The position numbers and the translations under genes are program-made. A DNA stretch of 64,000 nt. Source: Zymobacter sp047495495 (GTDB lineage: Bacteria > Pseudomonadota > Gammaproteobacteria > Pseudomonadales > Halomonadaceae). The notes beneath the pieces are model-generated. The model saw only the letters and a list, made by a program, of their open reading frames with translations, was not told the origin of the DNA and searched no databases. Of this stretch, positions 8,250 to 16,641 are shown piece by piece (position 1 is the first letter of the stretch; each line of letters opens with the position of its first letter). Location: positions 2,542,001 through 2,606,000 of the forward strand of contig NZ_CP179930.1 of assembly GCF_047495495.1 (NCBI RefSeq). Direction: 5' to 3'.

Positions 8250-10427
8250 TCAAAACGGATTGAGCGGTGCGGATGGCGTGATGGTGTTGCACCCGGGAAG
8301 ATCGTCGGCCGTCGCCGTTGCGGCGATCTGATCAAAACGCCGCTGACCATTTTCAGACTGCTCTCGCAGCAGTTCGTGCACGACTTGAATGCTTTCGATC
8401 TGTGGGAACAGCTGCCGTACCCCTTCGATCATGCGCACGGCCATATCGAAATGGCGCATCGGGCTGTCCTCGCGCCCATAAAGATACGCCAGCATGGTGA
8501 AGCCAGCCGTCAGGCGCACGTCATCGCGGAAGTTCACTAGCATGCGGTGCAACGGTTGCAGGAACGCAGGCTGAAGCTCAGGGTGTCGGCACAGCACGTC
8601 CACGGAATGGAACATCGCGCGCTCGATCTGTTGATAGTCTTCATCACGCCACGGCACATCGGTGTGATCGAGGAACAGTTGCAGAAACGCCATGAAGTGA
8701 TACAGCGAACGGTAGGCCAGCGGCGTTTCCGATGTGGTGGCAATATCTTCCAGCGCCACGCTTTTGATCTGCCCCGCGTAGAGAATGCCCAAATGATAGT
8801 GCGCGACGAAGGTGTCAATGTGGTCATCGCGCAGCGAGGCCAGCAGCCACGGTTCGGCATCGTCGATTGAAAACGCTCCGGGCGCGACTGACATAAACAG
8901 TCCGCGTCGATACTGCGCATCGGAGTAGCCCGCATCGGCCGCAAAGCAGAGCATGTGCCACAGTGCCGTCTCTTGCCCGTCCTGTTTCGACAGCAACAGC
9001 AGTGCCTGCGAAAACGGCTCACTCATACAGTTAGTGGCATTGAAAGCCTGAATGCCATCCGGCGGTGCCAACTCCACCGCATAGCGGTACCAAGCGTCAG
9101 CCTTGTCGACATCGCGCTCCAGCCCGGCCCAGCCGTTATCGCACATCGCGCCGTACAGCACGGCAGCCAGCGCGCTGTGATGACGCTTAGCTTCGATCAG
9201 CGGGCGACACCAGACGGCCTGCTTGCCCTGCCTGACCCATAGCTCAACCAAACGCGCCAATCGCTTCTCGTTGATGGCATCGTCAGGTAGCGCCAACAGC
9301 ATCGTGGCACAGCGATAGCGCTGCCACTGCGCCCATTCCCGTACGCCGATATAGCGCAGCGACGAGTCCTGACGCTCCCAGCAGTCCATCAGCATCCCCA
9401 CTAGATTGCCCCGGACTGCGGGTGACAGCGGTCGATGGTGCAGGTCATCGCGAATCCGCGCGACGATGGTCCCCTGCGCGCTCCCCTGACGTATCAAGGC
9501 ATACACTTCATCTTGCCAGAACAGCGAGTTGATCTCGTTGATATCGTCATCGGTCAGCCCTCGCTGCTGAGCCAGCGCCCCCAGCGTCTTTTGCAACCCT
9601 GCGGGCACCTCTGGCAGCCATGTCAGATGCGACACCGCCGACTGATGCAGGCAGCAGAAGCCGTAGGGCGAGGCTTTGAGACCGACAAACAGCCAACGCG
9701 AGCTGAGCTGCATGCCCATTGCCTGCACATCATGATCATCGCGCTGGAACAGGGCAGGACGATGGCGCGGCAGTTCGGGCCACCATGCCATGTCGATGCC
9801 GAGCCCTTCCAATCTCAAGGACGCGTTCTCAAGCAGCAGATCACGGTCAGGCAGCGTGACAGGCCCGTCGCCCTCGCACCAAGCCGCCACCCAGTCCGGC
9901 GCATCAGCGATCAGCTCGATGGACATCAGCAGCTGCGCGACTCGCCAGTCGAGTGCACTCTGCCCCAGTACGCTCAGCGACTGGAGGTGAACCAGATGCA
10001 TCACGATCGACAGGTCATGCCACGGTTCTGACGGCAGCGCACGCCCCGCCTGAGCATACGCGATGCGCAGCTCCATCAGCCGGGCCTGCCAGTACATGAT
10101 TTCGAATACCCGTGGCCAAATCGACATCGGGCACTGCAGCGCCCACTCATGCAACAGCGTTAGTGTCGCCTTGCCATGCCAGCATTCCAGCTCGCGCAGA
10201 AACCGGACGCTATCGTCGAGAACGGCGTGCTCCAGCTCAGCCGCGGGCAGTGCTAGCAGGGCTTGAAAATAATGCTCTGCGGGCAGCACTTCCCCTTTTC
10301 CCAGCGCGTCGCGTACGGCCACAAGGGCAGGACGCTGTGCGGGGTCTGGCAGATCGGCAACCGTACGGGGCACGTTCCGACAGTGGCGCAGGCGATACAG
10401 TGTGGAAAAGAGGTCGTATGTCATCAT
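8250..10427 (-). CDS. Large Sel1-like/TPR repeat protein of unknown function
   Basis: A 725-aa, probably soluble, all-helical protein. The C-terminal half holds Sel1-like repeats, for example LAAVLYGAMCDNGWAGLERD followed by KADAWYRYAVELAPP, LCFAADAGYSDAQYRRGLFM, and HYHLGILYAG. The N-terminal half (MMTYDLFSTLYRLRHCRN and on) shows helical repeats without a recognised domain. I start at 10427 because the upstream extension of the frame is Cys/Ser-rich and unlike the rest; the site upstream (ACGAGCAGC) is weak, and the next ATG at 10424 is equally possible. No signal peptide. Sel1 proteins usually scaffold protein contacts; no partner is evident from the neighbours. Confidence 0.65.
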   Translation of the reverse strand: MMTYDLFSTLYRLRHCRNVPRTVADLPDPAQRPALVAVRDALGKGEVLPAEHYFQALLALPAAELEHAVLDDSVRFLRELECWHGKATLTLLHEWALQCPMSIWPRVFEIMYWQARLMELRIAYAQAGRALPSEPWHDLSIVMHLVHLQSLSVLGQSALDWRVAQLLMSIELIADAPDWVAAWCEGDGPVTLPDRDLLLENASLRLEGLGIDMAWWPELPRHRPALFQRDDHDVQAMGMQLSSRWLFVGLKASPYGFCCLHQSAVSHLTWLPEVPAGLQKTLGALAQQRGLTDDDINEINSLFWQDEVYALIRQGSAQGTIVARIRDDLHHRPLSPAVRGNLVGMLMDCWERQDSSLRYIGVREWAQWQRYRCATMLLALPDDAINEKRLARLVELWVRQGKQAVWCRPLIEAKRHHSALAAVLYGAMCDNGWAGLERDVDKADAWYRYAVELAPPDGIQAFNATNCMSEPFSQALLLLSKQDGQETALWHMLCFAADAGYSDAQYRRGLFMSVAPGAFSIDDAEPWLLASLRDDHIDTFVAHYHLGILYAGQIKSVALEDIATTSETPLAYRSLYHFMAFLQLFLDHTDVPWRDEDYQQIERAMFHSVDVLCRHPELQPAFLQPLHRMLVNFRDDVRLTAGFTMLAYLYGREDSPMRHFDMAVRMIEGVRQLFPQIESIQVVHELLREQSENGQRRFDQIAATATADDLPGCNTITPSAPLNPF

Positions 10428-10704
10428 GCTGCTCGTAATAAAGGGCCTATCTGCGCTGGCGCTTGAGGCGCTACAACGCTCAACAGAAGATAAGCATGAT
10501 ATAACGAAGCAGCGTCGGCTGCAGATGCAACCCACGCTGCCCAGAACGGTCAGGCCGAGCGATGCCGCGATACGGTCGAATTCGGTGTGGCGTGCGCCTT
10601 CATTCCTATCACGCACTATCCCATCGACGAACGCTACGTCGTCATGGTCGGGATACGGGCACCGTAGGCGCACGATAGCCCGCGGCACGCTCCGCTTCGC
10701 GGCA
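10428..10704. other. Intergenic region, no gene seen
   Basis: Between the Sel1-repeat gene and the chorismate mutase terminator. Open frames here are short and carry no recognisable family or ribosome-binding site. It probably holds the promoter of the Sel1-repeat gene. Confidence 0.5.
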
Positions 10705-10746
10705 TAGAAAAACGGCCATGATACAACGAAGTAACATGGCCGTAAT
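10705..10746 (-). terminator. Terminator of the chorismate mutase gene
   Basis: ACGGCCATG (10712-10720) pairs with CATGGCCGT (10735-10743). Read on the minus strand the hairpin is followed by TTTTTCT. Confidence 0.8.
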
Positions 10747-10751
10747 GTGAA

Positions 10752-11057
10752 CTAGGATTTCTGCCACTGGGTCATTTCATGCTGGATGAAGCCCTCGACC
10801 AGTGTGCGGTACACCTTTTCGACCAGATCAGGCGGCAGCTGCTCCTCCTCTGCCCACTGACGGCGCACGGCCAGCATGGCATTGACACGCTCTTCGGCCC
10901 GTACCGAAGCAGCGCTGGTCTTGAATGCCGCGGCGGCCTGCACATAGCCAATGCGCTGACCCAGCAGCGCGATGATCTGGCGGTCGATAGTGTCGATCTC
11001 GGTGCGGATGTCCTGCATATCGCGACACTGGTCGGGAGAACGGTGGGTCATGAGCAT
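10752..11057 (-). CDS. Chorismate mutase, PchB-like (AroQ fold)
   Basis: A 101-aa single-domain AroQ helical protein. The line SPDQCRDMQDIRTEIDTIDR followed by QIIALLGQRIGYV and the tail LVEKVYRTLVEGFIQHEM match the PchB group, which rearranges chorismate to prephenate or splits isochorismate to salicylate and pyruvate. The helix-1 Arg (DIRTEID) and the Lys of AAAFKTS are the expected active-site positions. There is no pchA-type isochorismate synthase nearby, so chorismate mutase is the more likely role. Start 11057 has AAGGA five nt upstream; the ATG two codons later is also possible. Confidence 0.8.
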   Translation of the reverse strand: MLMTHRSPDQCRDMQDIRTEIDTIDRQIIALLGQRIGYVQAAAAFKTSAASVRAEERVNAMLAVRRQWAEEEQLPPDLVEKVYRTLVEGFIQHEMTQWQKS

Positions 11058-11244
11058 GGCGTCCTTTTATTTATGAGACTTATTTATGTATGACGGGGGA
11101 TGCACAGCGAGGCCGCGGTGCACTTCAAACGCGAAAGGAACAGCTCTACAGCATGTCGCTGGGCCTGACAAGGGCAACAGCCGGCTTCACCCTTGCGTGC
11201 TTACGACGTTTCACGCCGTGCCTCACCATCATGACGCTATCGGA

Positions 11245-11280
11245 ACCCGAAAACGCAAAAGGCCTCCGAAGAGGCCCTTT
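11245..11280 (-). terminator. Terminator of pdxST
   Basis: Stem GGCCTC (11261-11266) / GAGGCC (11271-11276) with a tetraloop; on the minus strand it reads GGCCTCTTCGGAGGCC followed by TTTTGCGTTTTC. It lies just downstream of pdxT. Confidence 0.85.
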
Positions 11281-11298
11281 GGCATACCCGCTGCCGCA

Positions 11299-11880
11299 TC
11301 AGTGATGCCCGATCTGCGCCAGAAAATAGGCGTGAACCCGTGGATCGCTGCCCAACTCGGGGTGGAAGGTGCACGCCAGCGTATGGCCTTTTTGCACCAG
11401 CACCGGATCGTCACCACGACGCGCCAGTACCGTCACGCCTTCGCCTACGGCATCAATGCGCGGCGCACGAATGAAGACCATTTCCAGGGGGCCGCCGTCC
11501 AGCGCGGTCTGCGCATTAAGGATCGCCGAATCGTTCTGGCGGCCATAGGCATTGCGCGTCACGGTGATCGGCAGTGCGGCAAAGCTAGGCTGAACCGGTT
11601 CGACCGTTTCCGCGAGCAGAATGGTGCCCGCACAGGTGCCGAGGCACGGCAGCGACTGTACGGCGCTGCGCAGTGGTTCGAACAGCCCCTCACGGTCCAT
11701 CAACCGTAGCATCGCCGTTGACTCTCCACCCGGCAGTATCAGTCCGTCCAACCCGTCCAGATCCGCAGGGCGACGCACGTTGCGTACACGCGCACCGAGC
11801 TGTTCCAGCATTCGACAGTGGGCGTCGCTGGCCCCTTGCAAGGCCAGCACACCGATCAGCGGAGCGGTGGTCATCGTCAT
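11299..11880 (-). CDS. pdxT: Pyridoxal 5'-phosphate synthase glutaminase subunit
   Basis: Class-I glutamine amidotransferase that feeds ammonia to PdxS. The 193-aa length is typical. GVLALQGA at the N-terminus, GGESTAML, the nucleophile Cys in LGTCAGTILL and the His/Glu pair in FHPELG complete the catalytic triad. Its ATG overlaps the pdxS stop by four nt (ATGA), indicating translational coupling. An in-frame ATG two codons later is an alternative start. Confidence 0.96.
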   Translation of the reverse strand: MTMTTAPLIGVLALQGASDAHCRMLEQLGARVRNVRRPADLDGLDGLILPGGESTAMLRLMDREGLFEPLRSAVQSLPCLGTCAGTILLAETVEPVQPSFAALPITVTRNAYGRQNDSAILNAQTALDGGPLEMVFIRAPRIDAVGEGVTVLARRGDDPVLVQKGHTLACTFHPELGSDPRVHAYFLAQIGHH

Positions 11881-12788
11881 ACCCCGCGGTTCTGAAGCAG
11901 TTCGCGCTCTTCCAGAACGGCCACGGCCAGCCCTTTCATCGCGCTATCGGACTCTTCGCTGCACTCCGCCACGATCATAGGATCATCGTAGTGGGTGCAC
12001 GCACGCACAATGGCACGTGCACGACGTTCGGCAACATCCAACGGCGCATAGTGACGACCATCGTCCATGAAGATGCCAGAACCGACGAACACGGTTTCAG
12101 CGCCCAGTTGACGCATCAGCGCGGCGTCGGCAGGCGTGGCAATACCACCGGCAGAGAAGTTCGGCACCGGCAGGCGGCCTTCACGAGCAACCCACGCCAC
12201 CAGTTCGTACGGCACCTGCAGCTCTTTGGCCGCTACGTACAGCTCGTCCTTGCGCATAGAGGTCAGGCGACGAATGTCACTGCTCATCGCACGCATGTGC
12301 TTGACGGCGTGTACTACGTCACCGGTACCCGCTTCCCCTTTAGTGCGGATCATGGCCGCACCCTCGGTAATGCGGCGCAGAGCTTCGCCCAGATCGCGCG
12401 CACCGCAGACGAACGGCGTGGTGAATTCATGCTTGTCGATGTGGTTGACCTCATCGGCCATCGTCAGCACTTCACTTTCGTCGATGAAGTCGACGCCCAG
12501 TGCTTGCAATACCTGCGCTTCGGCAAAGTGGCCGATACGCGCTTTCGCCATGACGGGCAGCGACGTAACCGCCATGATGGATTTGATCAGCTTGGGATTA
12601 GCCATGCGGGCAACGCCGCCCTCGGCGCGGATCTGTGCCGGGACTCGCTCCAGCGCCATGACAGCGATGGCCCCTGCGCGTTCCGCCACTTCAGCCTGCT
12701 CAGGAGTACAGACGTCCATGATGACGCCGTTTTTGAGCATTTCGGCCAAGCCGGTCTTGAGACGCAGGGAAGGTGCTGTATCGGTCAT
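11877..12788 (-). CDS. pdxS: Pyridoxal 5'-phosphate synthase lyase subunit
   Basis: Builds PLP directly from ribose 5-phosphate, glyceraldehyde 3-phosphate and PdxT-derived ammonia. The 303-aa (beta/alpha)8 protein shows KTGLAEMLKNGVIMDV, the lysine-bearing PVMAKARIGHFAEAQ and IDESEVLTMADE, HIDKHEF, GAAMIRTKGEAGTGDV and FSAGGIATPADAALM. The start at 12788 (MTDTAPS) is preferred over an upstream in-frame start because homology begins there. Most gammaproteobacteria use the pdxA/pdxJ route instead, so this pair with its own regulator is notable. Confidence 0.97.
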   Translation of the reverse strand: MTDTAPSLRLKTGLAEMLKNGVIMDVCTPEQAEVAERAGAIAVMALERVPAQIRAEGGVARMANPKLIKSIMAVTSLPVMAKARIGHFAEAQVLQALGVDFIDESEVLTMADEVNHIDKHEFTTPFVCGARDLGEALRRITEGAAMIRTKGEAGTGDVVHAVKHMRAMSSDIRRLTSMRKDELYVAAKELQVPYELVAWVAREGRLPVPNFSAGGIATPADAALMRQLGAETVFVGSGIFMDDGRHYAPLDVAERRARAIVRACTHYDDPMIVAECSEESDSAMKGLAVAVLEERELLQNRGV

Positions 12789-12887
12789 GAGATCACTCCA
12801 TAAAGAGGAATAGGAAGGAAACGGTTGTCTGGGGCGACGTGGCACGCCGCATGCGTTCCATCTTCACTGGTCACTCGGCAGGGGCAC

Positions 12888-12943
12888 AGGTACAGTAGCA
12901 GTACAATTTCAACAAACTGTCATGGTGAAGGAAGCAGTACAGT
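12888..12943. promoter_or_regulatory. Candidate PdxR operator: three GTACA direct repeats
   Basis: In the pdxS-pdxR divergent region: AGGTACAGT (12888-12896), GCAGTACAAT (12898-12907) and GCAGTACAGT (12934-12943). The GTACA cores start 11 and 36 nt apart, so the first two lie on one face of the helix. Direct repeats beside the target operon are usual for MocR-type regulators. The match to PdxR is inferred. Confidence 0.5.
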
Positions 12944-13057
12944 GGCCGCACCTCATGCCTGCTGGGCCGCTCTTGTCATGACGATGATGACGTTCTGCTG
13001 ACAGGTGCTGCCCGATGGCGTCGCGGCTCAGCAGACACGTATTCCGCGAGGAACCCT

Positions 13058-14488
13058 ATGAGCGCTTCGGATACCCCCGCCGCTGACGACGGTACACCGT
13101 CCTGTTCCCGCGTCGAGCACGTCATGCAGCACGTGCGCGAACGCATCCAGCATCGGACGCTGAGCGTCGGTGCCCGCTTGCCCTCCATCCGCTCAATGGC
13201 GCAACTGATCCAGGTCTCCAAATCGACGGTTGTCGATGCCTACGATCGCTTGGTTGCCGAAGGGCTGATTCAATCGCGCCCGGGGGCAGGCTTTTATGTG
13301 CGTCAACCACTGCCCCCGTTCTCGCTGTCGGCGCGTCCGTCAGCGCCCGCCCGCGAGGTCGACCCACTGTGGGTGATGCGCCAATCGCTGGATGCCGACG
13401 AAAACACCCTCAACCCCGGCTGTGGCTGGTTGCCCGCCACGTGGATGCCGGAAAACGACATCCGCAAGGCGCTGCGTGCGCTGTCGCGCCAGCCCGTTGC
13501 CCCGCTGACAGCCTACGGAACGCCGCAGGGGTCTCCCGAACTGCGCCAGCTACTGGCACTGCGCATGAGTGAACGGGGCATTCTGACCGACCCGGCCTGT
13601 TTGGTGCTGACCGAGTCCGGCACGCAGGCACTCGATCTGATCTGCCGCTTCCTGCTTGATCGAGGCGATACCGTACTGGTCGATGACCCCTGCTTCTTCA
13701 ACTTCCACGCCATGCTGCGCGCGCACCGCGTGCAGGTCGTCAGCGTCCCGTTCACCCCGACCGGCCCTGATTTGACCACCTTCGCTCAGCAGGTCGAACA
13801 GCATCGTCCGCGTCTGTACCTGACCAATGCCGCACTGCACAACCCGACTGGGGCCACGATCAGCCCCGCGACAGCGCACCGCATTCTGCAGATCGCCGAT
13901 CAGTACGACATGACGATTGTCGAGGATGACGTCTTTGCAGATTTCGAACAGCAGCCCTCGCCGCGCATGGCCGCACTGGACGGACTGCGCCGCGTCATCC
14001 ATACCGGCAGCTTCTCGAAATCACTGTCCGCATCGGTACGCTGTGGCTATATCGCCGCACGGCCGGACTGGATTGATGGACTGGTCGACATGAAGCTGGC
14101 AACGGCATTCGAAGCCGGCCACTTCTCCGCCGAACTGCTGCTGAAACTGCTGTCGAGTGGGGCCTATCGGCGTCATATGGAGGGCGTGCGGGCACGTCTG
14201 GCTGATGCCATGCACCTGACGACCACCCGCCTTGAGGCCACAGGGCTAACGCTGTGGACGCAGCCCCGTGCCGGCATGTTCGTGTGGGCCAGACTGCCCG
14301 AAGGACTCAGTGCACAGCAGATTGCGCAGTTAGCACTCGAAGAAGGTGTGGTGATGGCGCCGGGCAATGCGTTTAGCCTGTCGCAGCAGGCCGATGGCTA
14401 TCTGCGCTTCAACGTCGCACAGTCCACTCACCCACGCGTTATGCAAGTACTGGAGAAGGCGATGGCACAGGCAGACCGACACGGTTAA
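13058..14488 (+). CDS. pdxR: MocR-family (GntR + aminotransferase) regulator of PLP synthesis
   Basis: A 476-aa chimeric regulator. The N-terminal winged helix (about 20-85) contains LPSIRSMAQLIQVSKSTVVD and LIQSRPGAGFYV. The C-terminal fold-type-I aminotransferase domain (about 110-470) keeps the PLP-binding lysine in HTGSFSKSLSASVRCGY and the Asp of TIVEDDVFADF. Such proteins sense PLP; the divergent placement next to pdxST makes a PdxR role very likely. The start has GAGGAA seven nt upstream. It ends at a bidirectional hairpin shared with dgkA. The other possibility is a MocR protein for another pathway placed here by chance. Confidence 0.88.
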   Translation: MSASDTPAADDGTPSCSRVEHVMQHVRERIQHRTLSVGARLPSIRSMAQLIQVSKSTVVDAYDRLVAEGLIQSRPGAGFYVRQPLPPFSLSARPSAPAREVDPLWVMRQSLDADENTLNPGCGWLPATWMPENDIRKALRALSRQPVAPLTAYGTPQGSPELRQLLALRMSERGILTDPACLVLTESGTQALDLICRFLLDRGDTVLVDDPCFFNFHAMLRAHRVQVVSVPFTPTGPDLTTFAQQVEQHRPRLYLTNAALHNPTGATISPATAHRILQIADQYDMTIVEDDVFADFEQQPSPRMAALDGLRRVIHTGSFSKSLSASVRCGYIAARPDWIDGLVDMKLATAFEAGHFSAELLLKLLSSGAYRRHMEGVRARLADAMHLTTTRLEATGLTLWTQPRAGMFVWARLPEGLSAQQIAQLALEEGVVMAPGNAFSLSQQADGYLRFNVAQSTHPRVMQVLEKAMAQADRHG

Positions 14489-14514
14489 TGTCCATGTCCC
14501 TCTCCTGAAACGAC

Positions 14515-14540
14515 AACGGGCCGCCCGAAGGCGACCCGTT
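14515..14540. terminator. Bidirectional terminator between pdxR and dgkA
   Basis: AACGGG(C)CGCC (14515-14524) pairs with GGCG(A)CCCGTT (14530-14540) around a CGAA-type loop. It sits between convergent genes. The weak T tract is on the minus side. Confidence 0.7.
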
Positions 14541-14558
14541 CAACATCTGCGCGTCCTG

Positions 14559-14948
14559 TCATCCCCACTGCCACGGCACCCAGCCTAGGCGCGCGAACAA
14601 CATGCCTACCCACGTCACCCCGGCAATCAGCGATGCCAGCAATACGGCGGCGGAAGCCAGATCCTTAGCGCGTCCAGCCAGTGGGTGTCGCTCGGCACCG
14701 ATGCGGTCCACAACGGCCTCGATTGCGGAATTAAGCAGCTCCACCAGCATGACCAGCAGTGCCGTGCCGATCAGCATCAGCCACGTGGCCAGCGAGTTCG
14801 CTAGCCAGAACGTCGCCGGGAACAGGATCACCGCTAGCACGACTTCCTGTCGGAAGGCCGCTTCGTGACGCCAAGCGGCACGGAACCCCTGCCAGGAATA
14901 GCCAAAGGAATGCATCAGACGGGTCAGGCCAGTATGCCCTGGTTTCAT
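14559..14948 (-). CDS. dgkA: Diacylglycerol kinase
   Basis: A 129-aa inner-membrane enzyme that rephosphorylates diacylglycerol released by membrane-derived glucan and lipid turnover. It has the family signatures GYSWQGFRAAWRHEAAFRQE, then VELLNSAIEAVVDRIGAE and AGRAKDLASAAVLLA, with three hydrophobic helices. The start is at MKPGHTGLTRL, with GGAAG eight nt upstream; the longer frame upstream lacks homology. Confidence 0.95.
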   Translation of the reverse strand: MKPGHTGLTRLMHSFGYSWQGFRAAWRHEAAFRQEVVLAVILFPATFWLANSLATWLMLIGTALLVMLVELLNSAIEAVVDRIGAERHPLAGRAKDLASAAVLLASLIAGVTWVGMLFARLGWVPWQWG

Positions 14949-15109
14949 GACAACACTTCCAGACAATCGAGGCCGTGACACTAAGGTCACGGCAGAGAGA
15001 AAAGACAGAAGAGACGCAGCGACCGAAGGGGCGTTTACGATGCCCTCATTCCTGTGGTCAGCCGCAAGATAATGAATGCTCGCTTACGCTACGGACAGCA
15101 TATCGGCCA

Positions 15110-16057
15110 TCAGGCATAAACCGCCAGCCCTTTATCCTCCGGCAGTCCGAAGCGCACGTTCATGCATTGGATCGCGGCACCGGCCGCACCTTTACCAAGG
15201 TTGTCGAGGCGCGCCATCAGTACGGCTCGCTCATCGTTGCCCAGCACGAACAGATCGACGCGGTTGGTGCCGTTGCAGGCCTGCACGTCGAAGCTACCGT
15301 TATCAAGCACGCTATCGTCGTTCAGCGGCATCACACGAACAAACGCTTCATTCGCATAGCGGGCACTCAGCGCATCGTGAAGCTGTTGGCGTGTCACACC
15401 TAACGTTTCAAGCGCCAACGGAATCGAGACCGTCAGCCCTTTCAAAAACGGCCCGACAATAGGCTGGAAGATTGGCGCATGCGCCAAGCGACCGTGATAA
15501 CGCATTTCGGGCAAATGCTTGTGGGCCAACCCCAACGCATACGGACGCGGACTGTCGAGTCGCGGATCGCGCGGAGAGGCTTCATAGTCGGCGATCATCT
15601 GCTTGCCACCACCGCTGTAACCGGTCAGCGACGTGGCCGACAGGGGGTAGCTGTCGGGAATCAGCCCCGCATCGCGCAGCGGGCGCGTCAGCAGAATGAA
15701 GGCAGAGGCATGGCAGCCCGGCACCGCGATGCGCTGGGTGGTTTTCAGGCGGTCACGCTGGCTGTCAGCCAGTTCAGGCAGACCGTAGACCCAGTCATCG
15801 TGAGTACGGAAGGCCGTGCTGGCGTCAATCAGGCAGGTGTCCATCTCGGTCAGCGCGGCCGCTTCGCGTGAGGCGACATCAGGCAGGCACAGGAAGGCAA
15901 CGTCGGCTTCGTTCAACAGGCGTCGTCGTTCATCGGCATTCTTGCGCTGCGCTTCATCAATCTGCAGCAGAGTGACGTCGTCACGCGCCGAGAGATAATC
16001 ATGCAGCCGCAGGCCTGTCGTGCCTGCCTGCCCATCAACGAACACCTTGAGTGTCAT
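15110..16057 (-). CDS. argC: N-acetyl-gamma-glutamyl-phosphate reductase, short (type 2) form
   Basis: Third step of arginine synthesis: NADPH reduction of N-acetylglutamyl phosphate to the semialdehyde. At 315 aa it belongs to the shorter ArgC class rather than the ~345-aa form. The Rossmann start VFVDGQAGTTGLRLHDYL, the active-site Cys in IAVPGCHASAFILL, and SATSLTGYSGGGKQMI are present; AHAPIFQPIV and the C-terminal GAAIQCMN also fit. The start at 16057 has AAGGA eight nt upstream. It stands alone rather than in an arg operon. Confidence 0.94.
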   Translation of the reverse strand: MTLKVFVDGQAGTTGLRLHDYLSARDDVTLLQIDEAQRKNADERRRLLNEADVAFLCLPDVASREAAALTEMDTCLIDASTAFRTHDDWVYGLPELADSQRDRLKTTQRIAVPGCHASAFILLTRPLRDAGLIPDSYPLSATSLTGYSGGGKQMIADYEASPRDPRLDSPRPYALGLAHKHLPEMRYHGRLAHAPIFQPIVGPFLKGLTVSIPLALETLGVTRQQLHDALSARYANEAFVRVMPLNDDSVLDNGSFDVQACNGTNRVDLFVLGNDERAVLMARLDNLGKGAAGAAIQCMNVRFGLPEDKGLAVYA

Positions 16058-16641
16058 TCGATCGTTCCTTATGTGCGTATGCGTAAGGTTCAGCTCGTAC
16101 GCGCGCGGCAGTTCGGCCGTGCGCGACCTCTTCTGATCATGCCATCCAGTCCTGATGATGGAAAGGGGTTCAACAACGTCACCCTGCGTTCTCAGCACCG
16201 TAAAGATCGTCAGCCCCTTCTTCTGCACGTGATGCCCCGATAACGTTGAAAAAAATGACCGACTTACCGTGTGCCAGCGCCGTTAACGAAATGTTAACTA
16301 TAGGGTTTTTATTTGTTAATTGATTACGGTTTAAACTATCTTGTAGACAATACCCATCACGCAAGACAACAAACACCCCCATTTATTTGCATATTACCGC
16401 CTCTATGGCGCGATGCATGCATCGGCCACCCAATGCGATAAGTAAAGGCTCACACATGAACGTTGGCACCACGCCTCTTCATCGAACGTTTCCGTTACAT
16501 CGTTCATACGCGTGAGCCGGCACGGATGCGTATCAATGTACTGTCCACAGCTGCCATCTCGGCTGCGATGGGCCACTGCTCGGTATCACTGGCCCACGGC
16601 GCAGTCGCCGACAGTTTGTCCAGTACAACAGGAGATTTGCC
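16058..16641. promoter_or_regulatory. Divergent regulatory region argC / exopolysaccharide operon
   Basis: About 580 nt. It includes an AT-rich core near 16240-16390 with two GTTAAC palindromes at 16282-16287 and 16293-16298 (11 nt apart). A long untranslated stretch follows before manC. A small plus ORF (MRINVLSTAAISAAMGHCSV and on, from 16526) ends by a four-nt ATGA overlap with manC and might be a leader peptide, but has no clear ribosome-binding site. Confidence 0.45.

Noticed and set aside
8107..8331. 74-codon plus-strand ORF
   Set aside because: No ribosome-binding site or homology and it overlaps the 3' end of the Sel1-repeat gene in antisense.
10428..10688. 87-residue N-terminal extension of the Sel1-repeat protein
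   Set aside because: Cys/Ser/Arg-rich, unlike the rest of the protein, with no ribosome-binding site at its start.
11673..12803. 376-codon plus-strand ORF
   Set aside because: Antisense to pdxT and pdxS, both complete with catalytic residues.
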